Of a stretch of 35,934 nt of DNA, positions 8,723-17,420 are shown piece by piece. The DNA lies in the NCBI RefSeq assembly GCF_000334895.1, contig NZ_BAFM01000026.1:1-35934 (forward strand), given 5' to 3'. The stretch's first letter is position 1. The number at the start of each line of letters is the position of its first letter. Both the position numbers and the translations under genes were made by a program. The notes beneath the pieces are model-generated. The model searched no databases. It had not been told where the DNA came from and saw only the letters and a program-made list of their open reading frames with translations. The DNA comes from Halococcus agarilyticus. Lineage in GTDB: Archaea; Halobacteriota; Halobacteria; Halobacteriales; Halococcaceae.

Positions 8723-9706
8723 TCATCCATCCTCCCGGCGCACGCCGTCGGTGTCGAGCTCCGCCCGAAACGCCTCCTCACAGCCCGGGGTGTAGTGGAG
8801 CGCGGTCCGGGTGGCCTCGGTCTCGTCGAGCGCGACGACACAGCCCCCGCCGCCCGCACCGGTGAGTTTCGCGCCGCGCGCGCCCGCCTCGCGGGCGGCC
8901 CACACCATCGCGTCGAGCGAGCGCGCCGAAACTCCGAGCGCGCTCAGGAGACCGTGGTTCACGTCCATCAGCCGGCCGAGCTCGTCGAGGTCGTTCGCGT
9001 CGAGCGCGCGCTCGCCCTGGCGAACGAGGTCGCCGATCGCGCTCACGGTGTCGGCGGCGAAGTCGTACTCCTCGCGGAGTTCACGCACCCCGGAGACGAG
9101 TGCGCCCGTGTCGCCCGCACCGCCGTCGTACCCGATCACGAACGGGAGCGAGGGAGCGTCGAGCCGCCGGCAGTCCTCGCCCTCGACGCGTACCGCGCCG
9201 CCCATCGCCGAACAGAACGTGTCCGCGCGCGAAGCCTCGCCGTTCTGAACTCCGTGTTCGACCCGATAGGCCCGCTCGGCGAGCTCCTCGGGAGGGAGTT
9301 CGACGCCGAGCTCGCGGGTCGCGGCGTCGATTCCCGCGACGGCCACCGCCGCGGACGAGCCCAGTCCGGCTCCGAGCGGGATCGCGCTCTCGATGTCGAC
9401 GTCGAAGCCGATCTCGGGCGCATCGGCCGCTTCGCGGGCCTGTTCGACCGCGCCGTCGACGTAGCCCGTCGCCGCCTCGACGAGCGATTCGGGCACGTCG
9501 ACGTCGGGTGCACCGTCGCCGCCGTACTCCACCGTGAAGCCGTCGAGCGTGAGGTCACCGGCGTCGACCCGGAGCCGTCCGTCCGAGCGGGCGGTGACGT
9601 CGACCGTGGCTCGGCGTTCGATCGCACACGGCACCGCGGGCTCGCCGTAGACCACCGCGTGCTCGCCGAAGAGATAGACCTTCCCGGGGGCGCTGGAGAC
9701 AGCCAT
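8723..9706 (-). CDS. mvk: Mevalonate kinase
   Basis: This 327-residue GHMP kinase begins with APGKVYLFGEHAVVYG, the mevalonate kinase signature. It has the ATP-binding motif PLGAGLGSSAA at 110-120 and the C-terminal motif KLTGAGGGG. It phosphorylates mevalonate, the first kinase step toward isopentenyl diphosphate, and is followed by the isopentenyl phosphate kinase gene on the same strand. A TATA-like ACTGTTAG at 9729-9736 (minus strand) lies about 25 bases before the ATG, suggesting a leaderless transcript. The upstream neighbour is the tail of the cox cluster rather than rps2. Confidence 0.95.
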   Translation of the reverse strand: MAVSSAPGKVYLFGEHAVVYGEPAVPCAIERRATVDVTARSDGRLRVDAGDLTLDGFTVEYGGDGAPDVDVPESLVEAATGYVDGAVEQAREAADAPEIGFDVDIESAIPLGAGLGSSAAVAVAGIDAATRELGVELPPEELAERAYRVEHGVQNGEASRADTFCSAMGGAVRVEGEDCRRLDAPSLPFVIGYDGGAGDTGALVSGVRELREEYDFAADTVSAIGDLVRQGERALDANDLDELGRLMDVNHGLLSALGVSARSLDAMVWAAREAGARGAKLTGAGGGGCVVALDETEATRTALHYTPGCEEAFRAELDTDGVRREDG

Positions 9707-9728
9707 GCTCAGCCTTCCGATGGGGGGC

Positions 9729-9736
9729 CTAACAGT
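9729..9736 (-). promoter_or_regulatory. TATA-like element of mvk
   Basis: On the minus strand the sequence ACTGTTAG lies 23-30 bases before the mvk start codon, in an 87-base gap between the xdhC stop and the mvk start. The spacing is typical of haloarchaeal leaderless genes. It means the mevalonate operon probably has its own promoter and does not depend on the cox genes. Confidence 0.4.
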
Positions 9737-9793
9737 GTTTGCGACTCCCCCCGATTCCGAACCGCAATCGTCCGCGGCCGGTCGTCGGATCGA

Positions 9794-10936
9794 TCACTCG
9801 GGAGCCACGTCGTCTACCGTCCTGGAATCGACCCGGTCGTGGATCGGTCCCTCCCGATCGGAGAGATGCTGGGGCGTCCGGCCGTTCGCGACCGCGAGGA
9901 GTTCGGCGACGATGCTGTAGGCGATCCGGTAGGGTGAGTCACCGCCGAGGTCGAGGCCGATCGGGGTGTGGATCCGGTCGAAAGCGTCCTCCGGAAACGT
10001 AACGCCATCCTCGACGAACGCGTCGAGGAGCTCCTCGAAGCGCTCGTCGGGTCCCATGAGCCCGATGTAGGGCACCGGCGTGTCGAGCAGCGTTTCGAGC
10101 ACCAGCCGATCGTCGACGAAGTTGTGCGTCATCACGACCGCGTAGGTGTCGGGATCGAACTCGACCGCGCTCTCGACGTTCGCCGGTGAACTCGCGAGCA
10201 CTTCGTCGGCAGCCGGAAACGCCTCCGTGCTCGCCTGTGCACCCCGAAAACCGACCACCGTCACCCGGAACTCCGCCCGTTTCGCGAGATCGACGACCGG
10301 CCCGACGTCGGGCCCCGACCCGAACACCACGAGATGTGGCGGGGCCTCGATCCCGTCGACGAACACCTCGACGCTCCCCTCGTCGCGGTCGATCCGCAGC
10401 GTGTCGGCTTCGCCCCGATCGAGCAACGCCGCGGTCGGCTCGGCGAGTGCGGTGCGGAGCCACTCGGGAAGGTCGCCCGCAAACCCATCCTCGGGGGTGT
10501 AGTACCCACGCTTACCGCGGGGGCGGTCGCCGTCGACGACCGTGACGACGCCGACGTCTCTGCCCTCGGCGACGCGCTCGACGACCGGCCGGTGGCTCTC
10601 GTCGACGGGTTCGAGGAGGATCGTGATGATCCCGTTACAGCCCATTCCGAGCCCCCACGTTCCGTCGTCGCCGGTGAGATCGAACGTCTCGACCCGTGGC
10701 TCGCCGGCCGCGCGGACGTCGGCAGCGATCGTGCGGACCTCGTCCTCCAGACAGCCGGCGGTGACCGAGCCCGCGCTTTCGCCCGCCTCGATCACCATCT
10801 TCGCGCCGGGCCGCCGGTAGGCGCTGCCCTCGACATCGATGACCGTTGCGAGGACGGCCTCGCGGCCGGCGTCGAGCGCGTCGCCGACGGCCGCTAAAAC
10901 TGTGGTCTCGGGAACGCTCCAGTTCGTGTCGGTCAT
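9794..10936 (-). CDS. XdhC/CoxI family maturation protein of molybdenum hydroxylases
   Basis: The ATG at 10936 gives 380 residues starting MTDTNWSVPE. The N-terminal XdhC/CoxI domain shows GSAYRRPGAKM (37-47) and GSVTAGCLEDEV (56-67). A second domain has a Rossmann-type VVFGSGPDVGPVV stretch followed by conserved segments including THNFVDD and YIGLMGP. XdhC proteins bind molybdenum cofactor and deliver it, after sulfuration, to xanthine dehydrogenase or CO dehydrogenase family enzymes. The start overlaps the VWA gene stop by four bases. Its place at the end of the cox cluster fits this role. The frame is open upstream, but that part overlaps the VWA gene. Confidence 0.9.
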   Translation of the reverse strand: MTDTNWSVPETTVLAAVGDALDAGREAVLATVIDVEGSAYRRPGAKMVIEAGESAGSVTAGCLEDEVRTIAADVRAAGEPRVETFDLTGDDGTWGLGMGCNGIITILLEPVDESHRPVVERVAEGRDVGVVTVVDGDRPRGKRGYYTPEDGFAGDLPEWLRTALAEPTAALLDRGEADTLRIDRDEGSVEVFVDGIEAPPHLVVFGSGPDVGPVVDLAKRAEFRVTVVGFRGAQASTEAFPAADEVLASSPANVESAVEFDPDTYAVVMTHNFVDDRLVLETLLDTPVPYIGLMGPDERFEELLDAFVEDGVTFPEDAFDRIHTPIGLDLGGDSPYRIAYSIVAELLAVANGRTPQHLSDREGPIHDRVDSRTVDDVAPE

Positions 10937-12318
10937 GATGTGGGATGTGTCGTCGGTTGGTGGTTGGTGCCGATCCGTCGCGGGTCGTACTCGTACCCGA
11001 TCCGACCGTGCTGACCTCGACGATCGAGCTGGCGCGCCATCTCGGCGAGGTCCGCGGGACCGCTGAAGGCGAACAGCCCGTCGACGTACGGCAGCGCGGC
11101 GGCCATCCCGCGGGCGGTCGGCTCGTACTCGACGGAGGCCGCGAGCGGGTTGCACCAGAACACCGCGCCCGCGCGCCGCGAGAGCCGCGCCGCCTCGCGT
11201 TCGAGCACGTCGACGTCGTCGGTTTCGAGGCCGTCGCTGAGCACGAACACCGCCGACTCGCGCGAGACGGCTTCAGGGGAATCCGTGCGGAGCTGTGCAA
11301 GCGACGCGCCGATTCTGGTTCCGCCACCCCACTCGGTTTCGGCGCGGTCGAGCGCGTCGAGCGCCGCTTGCGAGCTCCGCGCGTCGAACGCGTCTGTGAC
11401 CTCCCGGAGGTCCTCGTCGAAGAAGAACACGCGGACGTCGCGCCACTCCGCCGTGGCTCGTCGGAGAAATCCGATCAGGAACGAACGATCGAGTACGTCG
11501 AGCACCGACCGGCTCACGTCGACGAGGAGACACGCCCGCACGTCGGTCCGGCGGTGCTCGCGCTCCGGCACGTCGACGACCGTTCCACCGGTCCCGACGC
11601 TCGCTCGGAGCGCGCGCCGGACGTCGGGCGTGTCGTCGCCAGGCCCCCACCGCCGCCCCGCAAGCTCGGCGAGCGCGTCCGTCAGCCCCCGAAACACGTC
11701 GTCGAGTCCCGTGTTCGCGATTCCGGGAACGGACACCGCGGTTCGTTGGCCCGACGGGCTGTAGCGTGCGGTCGCCGCCTCGCCGTCGGTCGCGTTCTCG
11801 CCGCTCCCCACGACCGCACCGTGGTCCCACCGTTCTCGATCACGGTCAGCCTCCTCGGCCTCGTCGCTCTCCTCGCCGGCCCGCTCGGGATCTCCCGGGG
11901 CCGCCGTGGCATCGAGTGGGGCGAACCCACCGTCGGGGCCGTCGTCGGCTCGCTCCGCCGGCCCACCGGTATCGAGGCCCGCAGTCAGTCGTCGCCAGAA
12001 CTCGGCGAACAGGTCGTCGAACGTCGTCCGATCGGCGTGGTCGGTGACGAGGCACGCCCGGAGTGCGGTCCGCACGCGGTCGCGGTCGTCGAACCCGACC
12101 ACGACCAGTGCCCGAGCGGCGGTCGTCGCCGCGTTCGCGGGCACGTCCACGCCGGCCCGCCGGAGCGCGCGGGCGAACCGGACGAGTTCGTCGCGAACGT
12201 GGTCGCGCGCGGCGACGAAATCCGGAACGTCGGTACCGTCCGTTTCCGGAGCGCCGAGCCCATCGATCGTGGAATCGGTTAGGGCGTCGAACCCGCCGGA
12301 TCGCGGTTCGTCGCCCAT
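10933..12318 (-). CDS. coxE: VWA domain CoxE-like protein
   Basis: The 461-residue protein has an N-terminal helical region (about 1-115), a low-complexity acidic linker (about 115-185), and a C-terminal von Willebrand A domain with the metal-binding motif DVSRS at 267-271. CoxE proteins work with the MoxR ATPase CoxD, encoded just upstream, to mature the Cu-Mo or Mo active site of CO dehydrogenase-type enzymes. Its ATG shares one base with the MoxR stop (TGATG), and its own stop overlaps xdhC, so all three are tightly coupled. Confidence 0.88.
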   Translation of the reverse strand: MGDEPRSGGFDALTDSTIDGLGAPETDGTDVPDFVAARDHVRDELVRFARALRRAGVDVPANAATTAARALVVVGFDDRDRVRTALRACLVTDHADRTTFDDLFAEFWRRLTAGLDTGGPAERADDGPDGGFAPLDATAAPGDPERAGEESDEAEEADRDRERWDHGAVVGSGENATDGEAATARYSPSGQRTAVSVPGIANTGLDDVFRGLTDALAELAGRRWGPGDDTPDVRRALRASVGTGGTVVDVPEREHRRTDVRACLLVDVSRSVLDVLDRSFLIGFLRRATAEWRDVRVFFFDEDLREVTDAFDARSSQAALDALDRAETEWGGGTRIGASLAQLRTDSPEAVSRESAVFVLSDGLETDDVDVLEREAARLSRRAGAVFWCNPLAASVEYEPTARGMAAALPYVDGLFAFSGPADLAEMARQLDRRGQHGRIGYEYDPRRIGTNHQPTTHPTS

Positions 12319-13322
12319 CAGTCGGCCTCCGCCCGAGCCGTGTCGGCGGCGTCGAGCAGCGTCGCGAGCAGATCGTCGTCGACGCGTTCGATGTCCTCGA
12401 CCTCCTTCAGGAGACAGCCGAGCGTGTGCTCGATCTCGTCACGGTCGAGCGACCCCTCACTCCCGTCGTCCCGGAGCGCGGCGACCGCTCGCGCCCAGTC
12501 GATGGTTTCGGCCGCGCCAGGCGGCTTCAACAGCGGTTCCTCGCGGAGCCGACCCGCCGCCCCGCACAGTTCGGCGGCCACCCTCCCGTCGAGCTCCGGC
12601 ACTTTGCGTTCGAGGATCGCGCGCTCCTTTTCGATCGAGGGCGGCGCGACGTGGAGGTACAGACACCGGCGCTTGAGCGCGTCCGAGAGCCCCCGCGTCC
12701 GGTTCGAGGTGATGACCACGACCGGCGGCGTTTCCGCCCGCACGGTCCCGAGTTCGGGAACGCTCACCTGAAAGTCCGAGAGCACTTCGAGCAGGAGCGC
12801 CTCGAACGCCTCGTCGGCCCGATCGACCTCGTCGATCAGGAGCACTCGTGGCCCGTCGCCGCGGAGCGCGCGCAACAGCGGCCGCTCCAGCAGGTACTCC
12901 TCGGCGAACACCGACTCGCTCGCTTGGCCTGTGTCGTTCCCGCCCGAGCCGACGCTGCTGGCTCCATCGCCCTCGACTCCGGAATCGGCGGTCTCGGGGC
13001 CGGTGGTTCCACGGCCGCTGGCGGCCTGCACAGTTAGCAGCTGTTTCGTGTAGTTCCACTCGTAGAGCGCGCTCTCGGCCGTCAGCCCCTCGTAACACTG
13101 GAGTCGGATCAGGTCGGCGTCGAACCCGCCGGCCAGCACCTTCGCGAGTTCGGTCTTCCCGGCCCCCGGTTCGCCCTCCACCAGCAGCGGCTTGCCGAGT
13201 CGGAGCGCGAGCGACACCGTCGTACTGATCTCGTCGCCCGCGACGTAGTGCTCCGCGTCGAAGGCCGCCCGGACGTCCGCCTCGGTCGCGTCGGCGAACG
13301 TGGCGGTGCGATCGTCGGTCAT
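12318..13322 (-). CDS. coxD: MoxR-type AAA+ ATPase (CoxD-like)
   Basis: I choose the ATG at 13322 (334 residues), because the region before it to 13457 is not conserved-looking. Walker A is GEPGAGKT at 50-57 and Walker B LLIDEVDRAD at 161-170. MoxR ATPases act as chaperones with VWA partners; here CoxE follows directly. CoxD is required for cofactor assembly in CO dehydrogenase. A Gly/Ser/Thr-rich insert lies between the two Walker motifs at about 101-138 and makes the protein somewhat longer than usual. A candidate promoter (TTATAC on the minus strand) precedes the gene. Confidence 0.9.
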   Translation of the reverse strand: MTDDRTATFADATEADVRAAFDAEHYVAGDEISTTVSLALRLGKPLLVEGEPGAGKTELAKVLAGGFDADLIRLQCYEGLTAESALYEWNYTKQLLTVQAASGRGTTGPETADSGVEGDGASSVGSGGNDTGQASESVFAEEYLLERPLLRALRGDGPRVLLIDEVDRADEAFEALLLEVLSDFQVSVPELGTVRAETPPVVVITSNRTRGLSDALKRRCLYLHVAPPSIEKERAILERKVPELDGRVAAELCGAAGRLREEPLLKPPGAAETIDWARAVAALRDDGSEGSLDRDEIEHTLGCLLKEVEDIERVDDDLLATLLDAADTARAEAD

Positions 13323-13532
13323 CCGATCACCCGGTTCTGCGTCGTGGATCGCTGACGATGGTCCGTTCGAAACTTCGACTCCCGAAACCGACTCGGGTGG
13401 GAGGGGGCGGCTCCACGTCGACTCGTGTCGGTTGTCGATAGTGGCACGCGTTCTCACCCATCACAAGGGGTCGAGACGTATAACCAGTTCGTCGCCAGCA
13501 GACGACGAGAAGCGACGGACTGAACGCGGGTG
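13323..13532 (-). promoter_or_regulatory. Gap in the cox cluster with possible internal promoter
   Basis: This 210-base stretch is the only sizeable gap in the cox set and separates the structural subunits from the maturation genes. On the minus strand GGTTATACG at 13477-13485 resembles a TATA box. It lies about 155 bases before the chosen MoxR ATG, or about 20-25 bases before a GTG at 13457 in the same frame. It could give separate expression of coxD, coxE and xdhC. Confidence 0.35.
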
Positions 13533-14423
13533 TCAGTCGGCCGCCGCGGACCCGCCAGTGCGATCCATCGCTGCGGTCAGCGCCCGCTCGGTGTACACTT
13601 CGAGGAGCTGAGCGCGGAACTCGTTCGACGCCTGGAGGTCCGACATCATCATGTCCGTATCGAGATCGTCGCCGGCGTGACTCGCGGCCGTCGCGATCGC
13701 GTCGGCGTCGAGCGAGCCACCCGCGAGCTGGTCCTCGACGGGACCGAGCCGCACGCCGTGATCCATCACGCCGTTCGCGCCGATGCGGGCGGACGTGACG
13801 GTGCCGCCGTCGGACTCTATCAGCGCCGCGACGCCGACCATCGCGTAGCCCGACGAGGGGCTCGGCTTCTTCGCGTACGCGCCGACCCCGCCGTCGGCCG
13901 ACGGGATCTCCACCCGCGTGAGGAGTTCGTCGGGTCCGACGTCGGTGGTGTACATCCCGAAGAAGAAGTCGTCAGCCGGGATCGAGCGCTCTCCATCCGA
14001 GCCTTCGGCGACGAGAGTTGCGTCCGAGGCGAGCGCCGCACCCGGCAGGTCCGCCGCCGGGTCGGCGTGAGCGAGGTTCCCACCGATCGTTCCCCGGTTA
14101 CGAACCTGCACGTCACCCACCTGACGAACGGCTTCAGCGAGCGCGGGCGCGTGTTCGGCCACCGTGTCGGACTCGACGAGATCGCTGTATCGGGTCATCG
14201 CACCGATCGAGAGGGTGTCCCCGTCGACCTCGATGCCGTGCATCGCGTCGATGCCGCTGATGTCGATCAGGACGTCGGGACTCGACAATCCCGTCTTCAT
14301 CGCCGGCAGCAGGCTGTGCCCGCCGGCGAGTAGCTCGGTCTCTGCATCCGAATGTTCATCGAGCAGGTCGAGCGCCTCCCCGACGCTTCCGGCTTCGTAG
14401 TAGTCGAACTCGTCGGGGTACAT
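13533..14423 (-). CDS. coxM: CO dehydrogenase family FAD-binding medium subunit
   Basis: The 296-residue protein is the FAD subunit of a molybdenum hydroxylase. The FAD-binding motifs are AGGHS at 33-37 and TIGGN at 112-116, followed by ADPAADLP. Electrons from the Mo site pass through the 2Fe-2S clusters of the small subunit to this FAD and then to an acceptor, probably a quinone. Length matches CoxM (about 290). The ATG shares one base with the coxL stop (14423), which implies coupling. The fold is that of the vanillyl-alcohol oxidase/CO dehydrogenase flavoprotein class. Confidence 0.92.
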   Translation of the reverse strand: MYPDEFDYYEAGSVGEALDLLDEHSDAETELLAGGHSLLPAMKTGLSSPDVLIDISGIDAMHGIEVDGDTLSIGAMTRYSDLVESDTVAEHAPALAEAVRQVGDVQVRNRGTIGGNLAHADPAADLPGAALASDATLVAEGSDGERSIPADDFFFGMYTTDVGPDELLTRVEIPSADGGVGAYAKKPSPSSGYAMVGVAALIESDGGTVTSARIGANGVMDHGVRLGPVEDQLAGGSLDADAIATAASHAGDDLDTDMMMSDLQASNEFRAQLLEVYTERALTAAMDRTGGSAAAD

Positions 14424-16873
14424 CAGTCCTCACCTCCGGACGACTCGCCCTGCTCTCCACCATCTGCAACCGCCTCGCCACCAGCCCCGTCCTCTCCGGC
14501 CGCAGCGCCATCATTCACCGCCCGCCAGACCGTCTCGCTCGTGAGGGGCATGTCGATGTGGTCGACCCCAAATGGTTGAAGCGCGTCCGTGACCGCGTTG
14601 ACGACGGCCTGGGGGGCCGCGATGGTCCCCGCCTCGCCGACGCCCTTCACGCCGAGCGGGTTGTGCGGCGAAGGAGTCACCGTGCTGTCGGTCTCCATCT
14701 CGGGGATGTGTTCAGCCTTCGGCACGGTGTAGTCCTGCATCGATCCCGTCACGAGCTGGGCGTTGTCGTCGTACTCGGCCCCTTCGTAGAGCGCCTGGCC
14801 GATCCCCTGGGCGACGCCGCCGTGGACCTGGCCTTCGACGATCTTCGGGTTGATCTGTGGGCCGACGTCGTCGACGGCCACGTAGTTCTCGAACTCGATC
14901 TCGCCGGAGTCGGGATCGACCTCCACGACCGCGATGTGAGTACCAAAGGGGAACACGAAGTTGTCGGGATCGTAGAAGGAGGTCTCCTCCAGCCCCGGTT
15001 CGATCCCGTCGGGCATGTCGTGGGCGAGATAGGACTGCTGGGCGACGTCCTGGATGTGCATCGAACGTTCCGGTGCGCCCGCGACCGAGAACTCGCCGTT
15101 TGCGAACTCCACGTCCTCCTCGCCCGCTTCGAGGTGGTGGGCCGCGATCTTCTTCGCCTTCTCGACCACCTTCTGCGAACTCGTCGCGAGCGCCGATCCG
15201 CCGACCGCCGCCGACCGCGAGCCGTAGGTTCCCATTCCCTGGGGGATCTCGTCGGTGTCGCCCTCGACGATCTCGATGTCGTCGTAGGGGATCCCGAGCT
15301 CGTCCGAGACGATCTGGGCGTAGGTGGTCTCGTGGCCCTGGCCGTGGCCAGAAGTGCCACAGAACGCCGTGACCTTCCCGGTGGGATGGACTCGTACGAG
15401 CCCCGACTCCCAGAGACCGGCCTGCGCGCCGAGCTGGCCGGCGAGTTCCGAGGGTGCGAGGCCGCACGCCTCGATGTACGAGGAGAACCCGATACCGAGA
15501 TACCGGCCCTCGTCGCGGAGTTCCTCCTGTCGCTCTCTGAGTTCGTCGTAGCCCACAGCTTCGAGCGCCTTGTCGAGTGCGGGCTCGTAGTTCCCGCTGT
15601 CGTACTCCACCGCCACCGGCGTCTGATGGGGGAAGTCGTCGTCGGGGACGAAGTTCTGGCGTCTGAACTCCGCGGGGTCCATCCCCATCTCGCGCGCGCC
15701 GAGGGTTATCAGCCGCTCGACGACGTACAGCGCTTCGGGACGACCGGCACCCCGGTACGCATCCACGGGTGCGCCGTTGGTGAACGCGCCGACCACGTTG
15801 CAGTGGATGGCGGGAATGTCGTACTGCCCCGAGAGCAGCGTCCCGTAGAGATACGTTGGCACGGCGGGTGCGAACGTCGAGAGGTACGCGCCCATTCCCG
15901 CGTAGGTCTTCACGCGCATCCCGGTGATCGTCCCCTCCTCGTCCATCGCGAGTTCGCCGTGGGTCTCGTGATCCCGGCCGTGGGCGTCGGTGAGGTAGGT
16001 CTCGGTGCGCGTGGCGGTCCATTTGACTGGTCGTCCGGTCTCCATCGCACACCACGACGCAAGCGCCTCGTCCGGGTAGTGGTGGATCTTCGAGCCGAAC
16101 CCGCCGCCCACGTCGGGCGCGACGATGTGGATCTTGTGCTCGGGAACGTCGAGCACGCCCGACATCAACTGCCGATGGAGATGGGGGTTCTGGGAGGTCA
16201 TGTGGACCTCCAGTTCTTCGGTACCGGGCTTGTACTCCGCCACCGTCGCCCGCGGCTCCATCGCGTTCGGGATCAACCGCTGGTTCGTCAGATCGACCTC
16301 GGCGGTGTGGGCCGCGTTCGCGAAGGCGTCGTCCGTTTCATCCGCGTCCCCGATCTCCCAGTCGAAGGCGGTGTTGTCGTCGAGATCGTCGTGGACCACG
16401 GGCGCGCCGTCGTCGACGGCTTCCTTCGGGTCGGTGACCGCGTCGCGGCGCTCGTAGTCCACGTCGATGGCGTCGGCCGCATCGCTGGCGATGTAGCGCT
16501 CCTCGGCGACGACCACGGCGATCCCGTCGCCCTGATACCGCGCCGTTTCGCCCGCCAGCAGCGGGTGGACCGGCGTCTCCAGACTGTCGAGCAGCCAGCC
16601 GACCGGCACCTCGCCAGGAACGTCGAGGTCGTCGGCGGTGTAGACGCCGATCACGCCCTCGATCGCCTCGGCGTCGCTGGTGTCGACGCTGCCGATTTCG
16701 GCGTGGCCGTACTGGCTCCGGAGCACACTCATGTGAGCCATGTTCGGCCGCTGGATGTCGTCGGTGTACTCGGCCTCGCCCGTGATGAGCGAGGGGTCCT
16801 CGCGGCGCTCGACCGCCGAGCCGAGCACCGACTCCACGTCGAGTTCGTCGGATTCGATCGTTTCGATACCCAT
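14423..16873 (-). CDS. coxL: CO dehydrogenase family molybdenum large subunit, form II type
   Basis: This 816-residue protein is the molybdopterin-binding subunit. Visible motifs are GGGFGSK (256-262), the active-site loop AYRGAGR (372-378), and GVKGVGEAGT (741-750), which holds the catalytic glutamate (747). Form I CO dehydrogenases have AYxCSFR with a copper-binding cysteine in the loop; this protein has the form II sequence and lacks that cysteine. CO oxidation is therefore uncertain, and another aldehyde or heterocycle substrate is possible. It sits between coxS and coxM, with accessory genes following. The C-terminus has a Gly/Glu-rich tail. Confidence 0.93.
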   Translation of the reverse strand: MGIETIESDELDVESVLGSAVERREDPSLITGEAEYTDDIQRPNMAHMSVLRSQYGHAEIGSVDTSDAEAIEGVIGVYTADDLDVPGEVPVGWLLDSLETPVHPLLAGETARYQGDGIAVVVAEERYIASDAADAIDVDYERRDAVTDPKEAVDDGAPVVHDDLDDNTAFDWEIGDADETDDAFANAAHTAEVDLTNQRLIPNAMEPRATVAEYKPGTEELEVHMTSQNPHLHRQLMSGVLDVPEHKIHIVAPDVGGGFGSKIHHYPDEALASWCAMETGRPVKWTATRTETYLTDAHGRDHETHGELAMDEEGTITGMRVKTYAGMGAYLSTFAPAVPTYLYGTLLSGQYDIPAIHCNVVGAFTNGAPVDAYRGAGRPEALYVVERLITLGAREMGMDPAEFRRQNFVPDDDFPHQTPVAVEYDSGNYEPALDKALEAVGYDELRERQEELRDEGRYLGIGFSSYIEACGLAPSELAGQLGAQAGLWESGLVRVHPTGKVTAFCGTSGHGQGHETTYAQIVSDELGIPYDDIEIVEGDTDEIPQGMGTYGSRSAAVGGSALATSSQKVVEKAKKIAAHHLEAGEEDVEFANGEFSVAGAPERSMHIQDVAQQSYLAHDMPDGIEPGLEETSFYDPDNFVFPFGTHIAVVEVDPDSGEIEFENYVAVDDVGPQINPKIVEGQVHGGVAQGIGQALYEGAEYDDNAQLVTGSMQDYTVPKAEHIPEMETDSTVTPSPHNPLGVKGVGEAGTIAAPQAVVNAVTDALQPFGVDHIDMPLTSETVWRAVNDGAAAGEDGAGGEAVADGGEQGESSGGED

Positions 16874-16875
16874 GA

Positions 16876-17415
16876 TCAGTCGTCACCTCCGCCGTCCGCG
16901 GCCGACGCTCCCGTCACGTCCTCGCCACCGTCGGTCGCTGCCTCTGCACCCATCTCGTCGGCGGCGAACTCGACCGCGTTCACGATGTTCTGATAGCCGG
17001 TACACCGACAGAGGTTGCCCTCGATCGCCTCGCGGATCTCCGCCTCGTCTGGGTCGGCGTTCCGATCGAGGAGGTCGTTCGCGGCGAGCATCATCCCGGG
17101 GGTGCAGTACCCACACTGGAGGCCGTGTTCCTTCTGGAATCCCTCCTGGATCGGGGCGTAGGTGCCGTCCTCGGCGAGCCCCTCGACCGTCCCGATCTCC
17201 GCGCCGTCGGCCTGCACGGCGAGCAGCGTACAGGACTTCACCGCGTCACCGTCCAGATGAACGGTACAGGCCCCACAGGTCGAGCTTTCACACCCGACGT
17301 TCGTCCCGGTATAGCCCAACTCGTCGCGCAGAGCGTGGACCAGCAGCGTCCGGGAATCGACCGTGAGTTCGTGTGCTGTGCCGTTGACCGTCACCTCGAT
17401 ATCGTGTTCTGTCAT
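16876..17415 (-). CDS. coxS: CO dehydrogenase family 2Fe-2S small subunit
   Basis: The 179-residue protein has the two iron-sulfur clusters of this family. The plant-ferredoxin-type cluster is held by C42, C47, C50 and C62; the second by C101, C104, C136 and C138 (CGYC and CRC motifs). It passes electrons from the molybdenum site to the FAD subunit. The last 25-30 residues form a Gly/Asp-rich tail, longer than usual for CoxS, probably a halophilic extension. The gene lies 2 bases before coxL and 5 bases after the coxG stop. Confidence 0.94.
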   Translation of the reverse strand: MTEHDIEVTVNGTAHELTVDSRTLLVHALRDELGYTGTNVGCESSTCGACTVHLDGDAVKSCTLLAVQADGAEIGTVEGLAEDGTYAPIQEGFQKEHGLQCGYCTPGMMLAANDLLDRNADPDEAEIREAIEGNLCRCTGYQNIVNAVEFAADEMGAEAATDGGEDVTGASAADGGGDD

Positions 17416-17420
17416 GTGTG

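Noticed and set aside
14558-16993. 811-codon plus-strand frame opposite coxL
   Set aside because: It is the mirror of coxL; the minus strand carries all molybdenum hydroxylase motifs.
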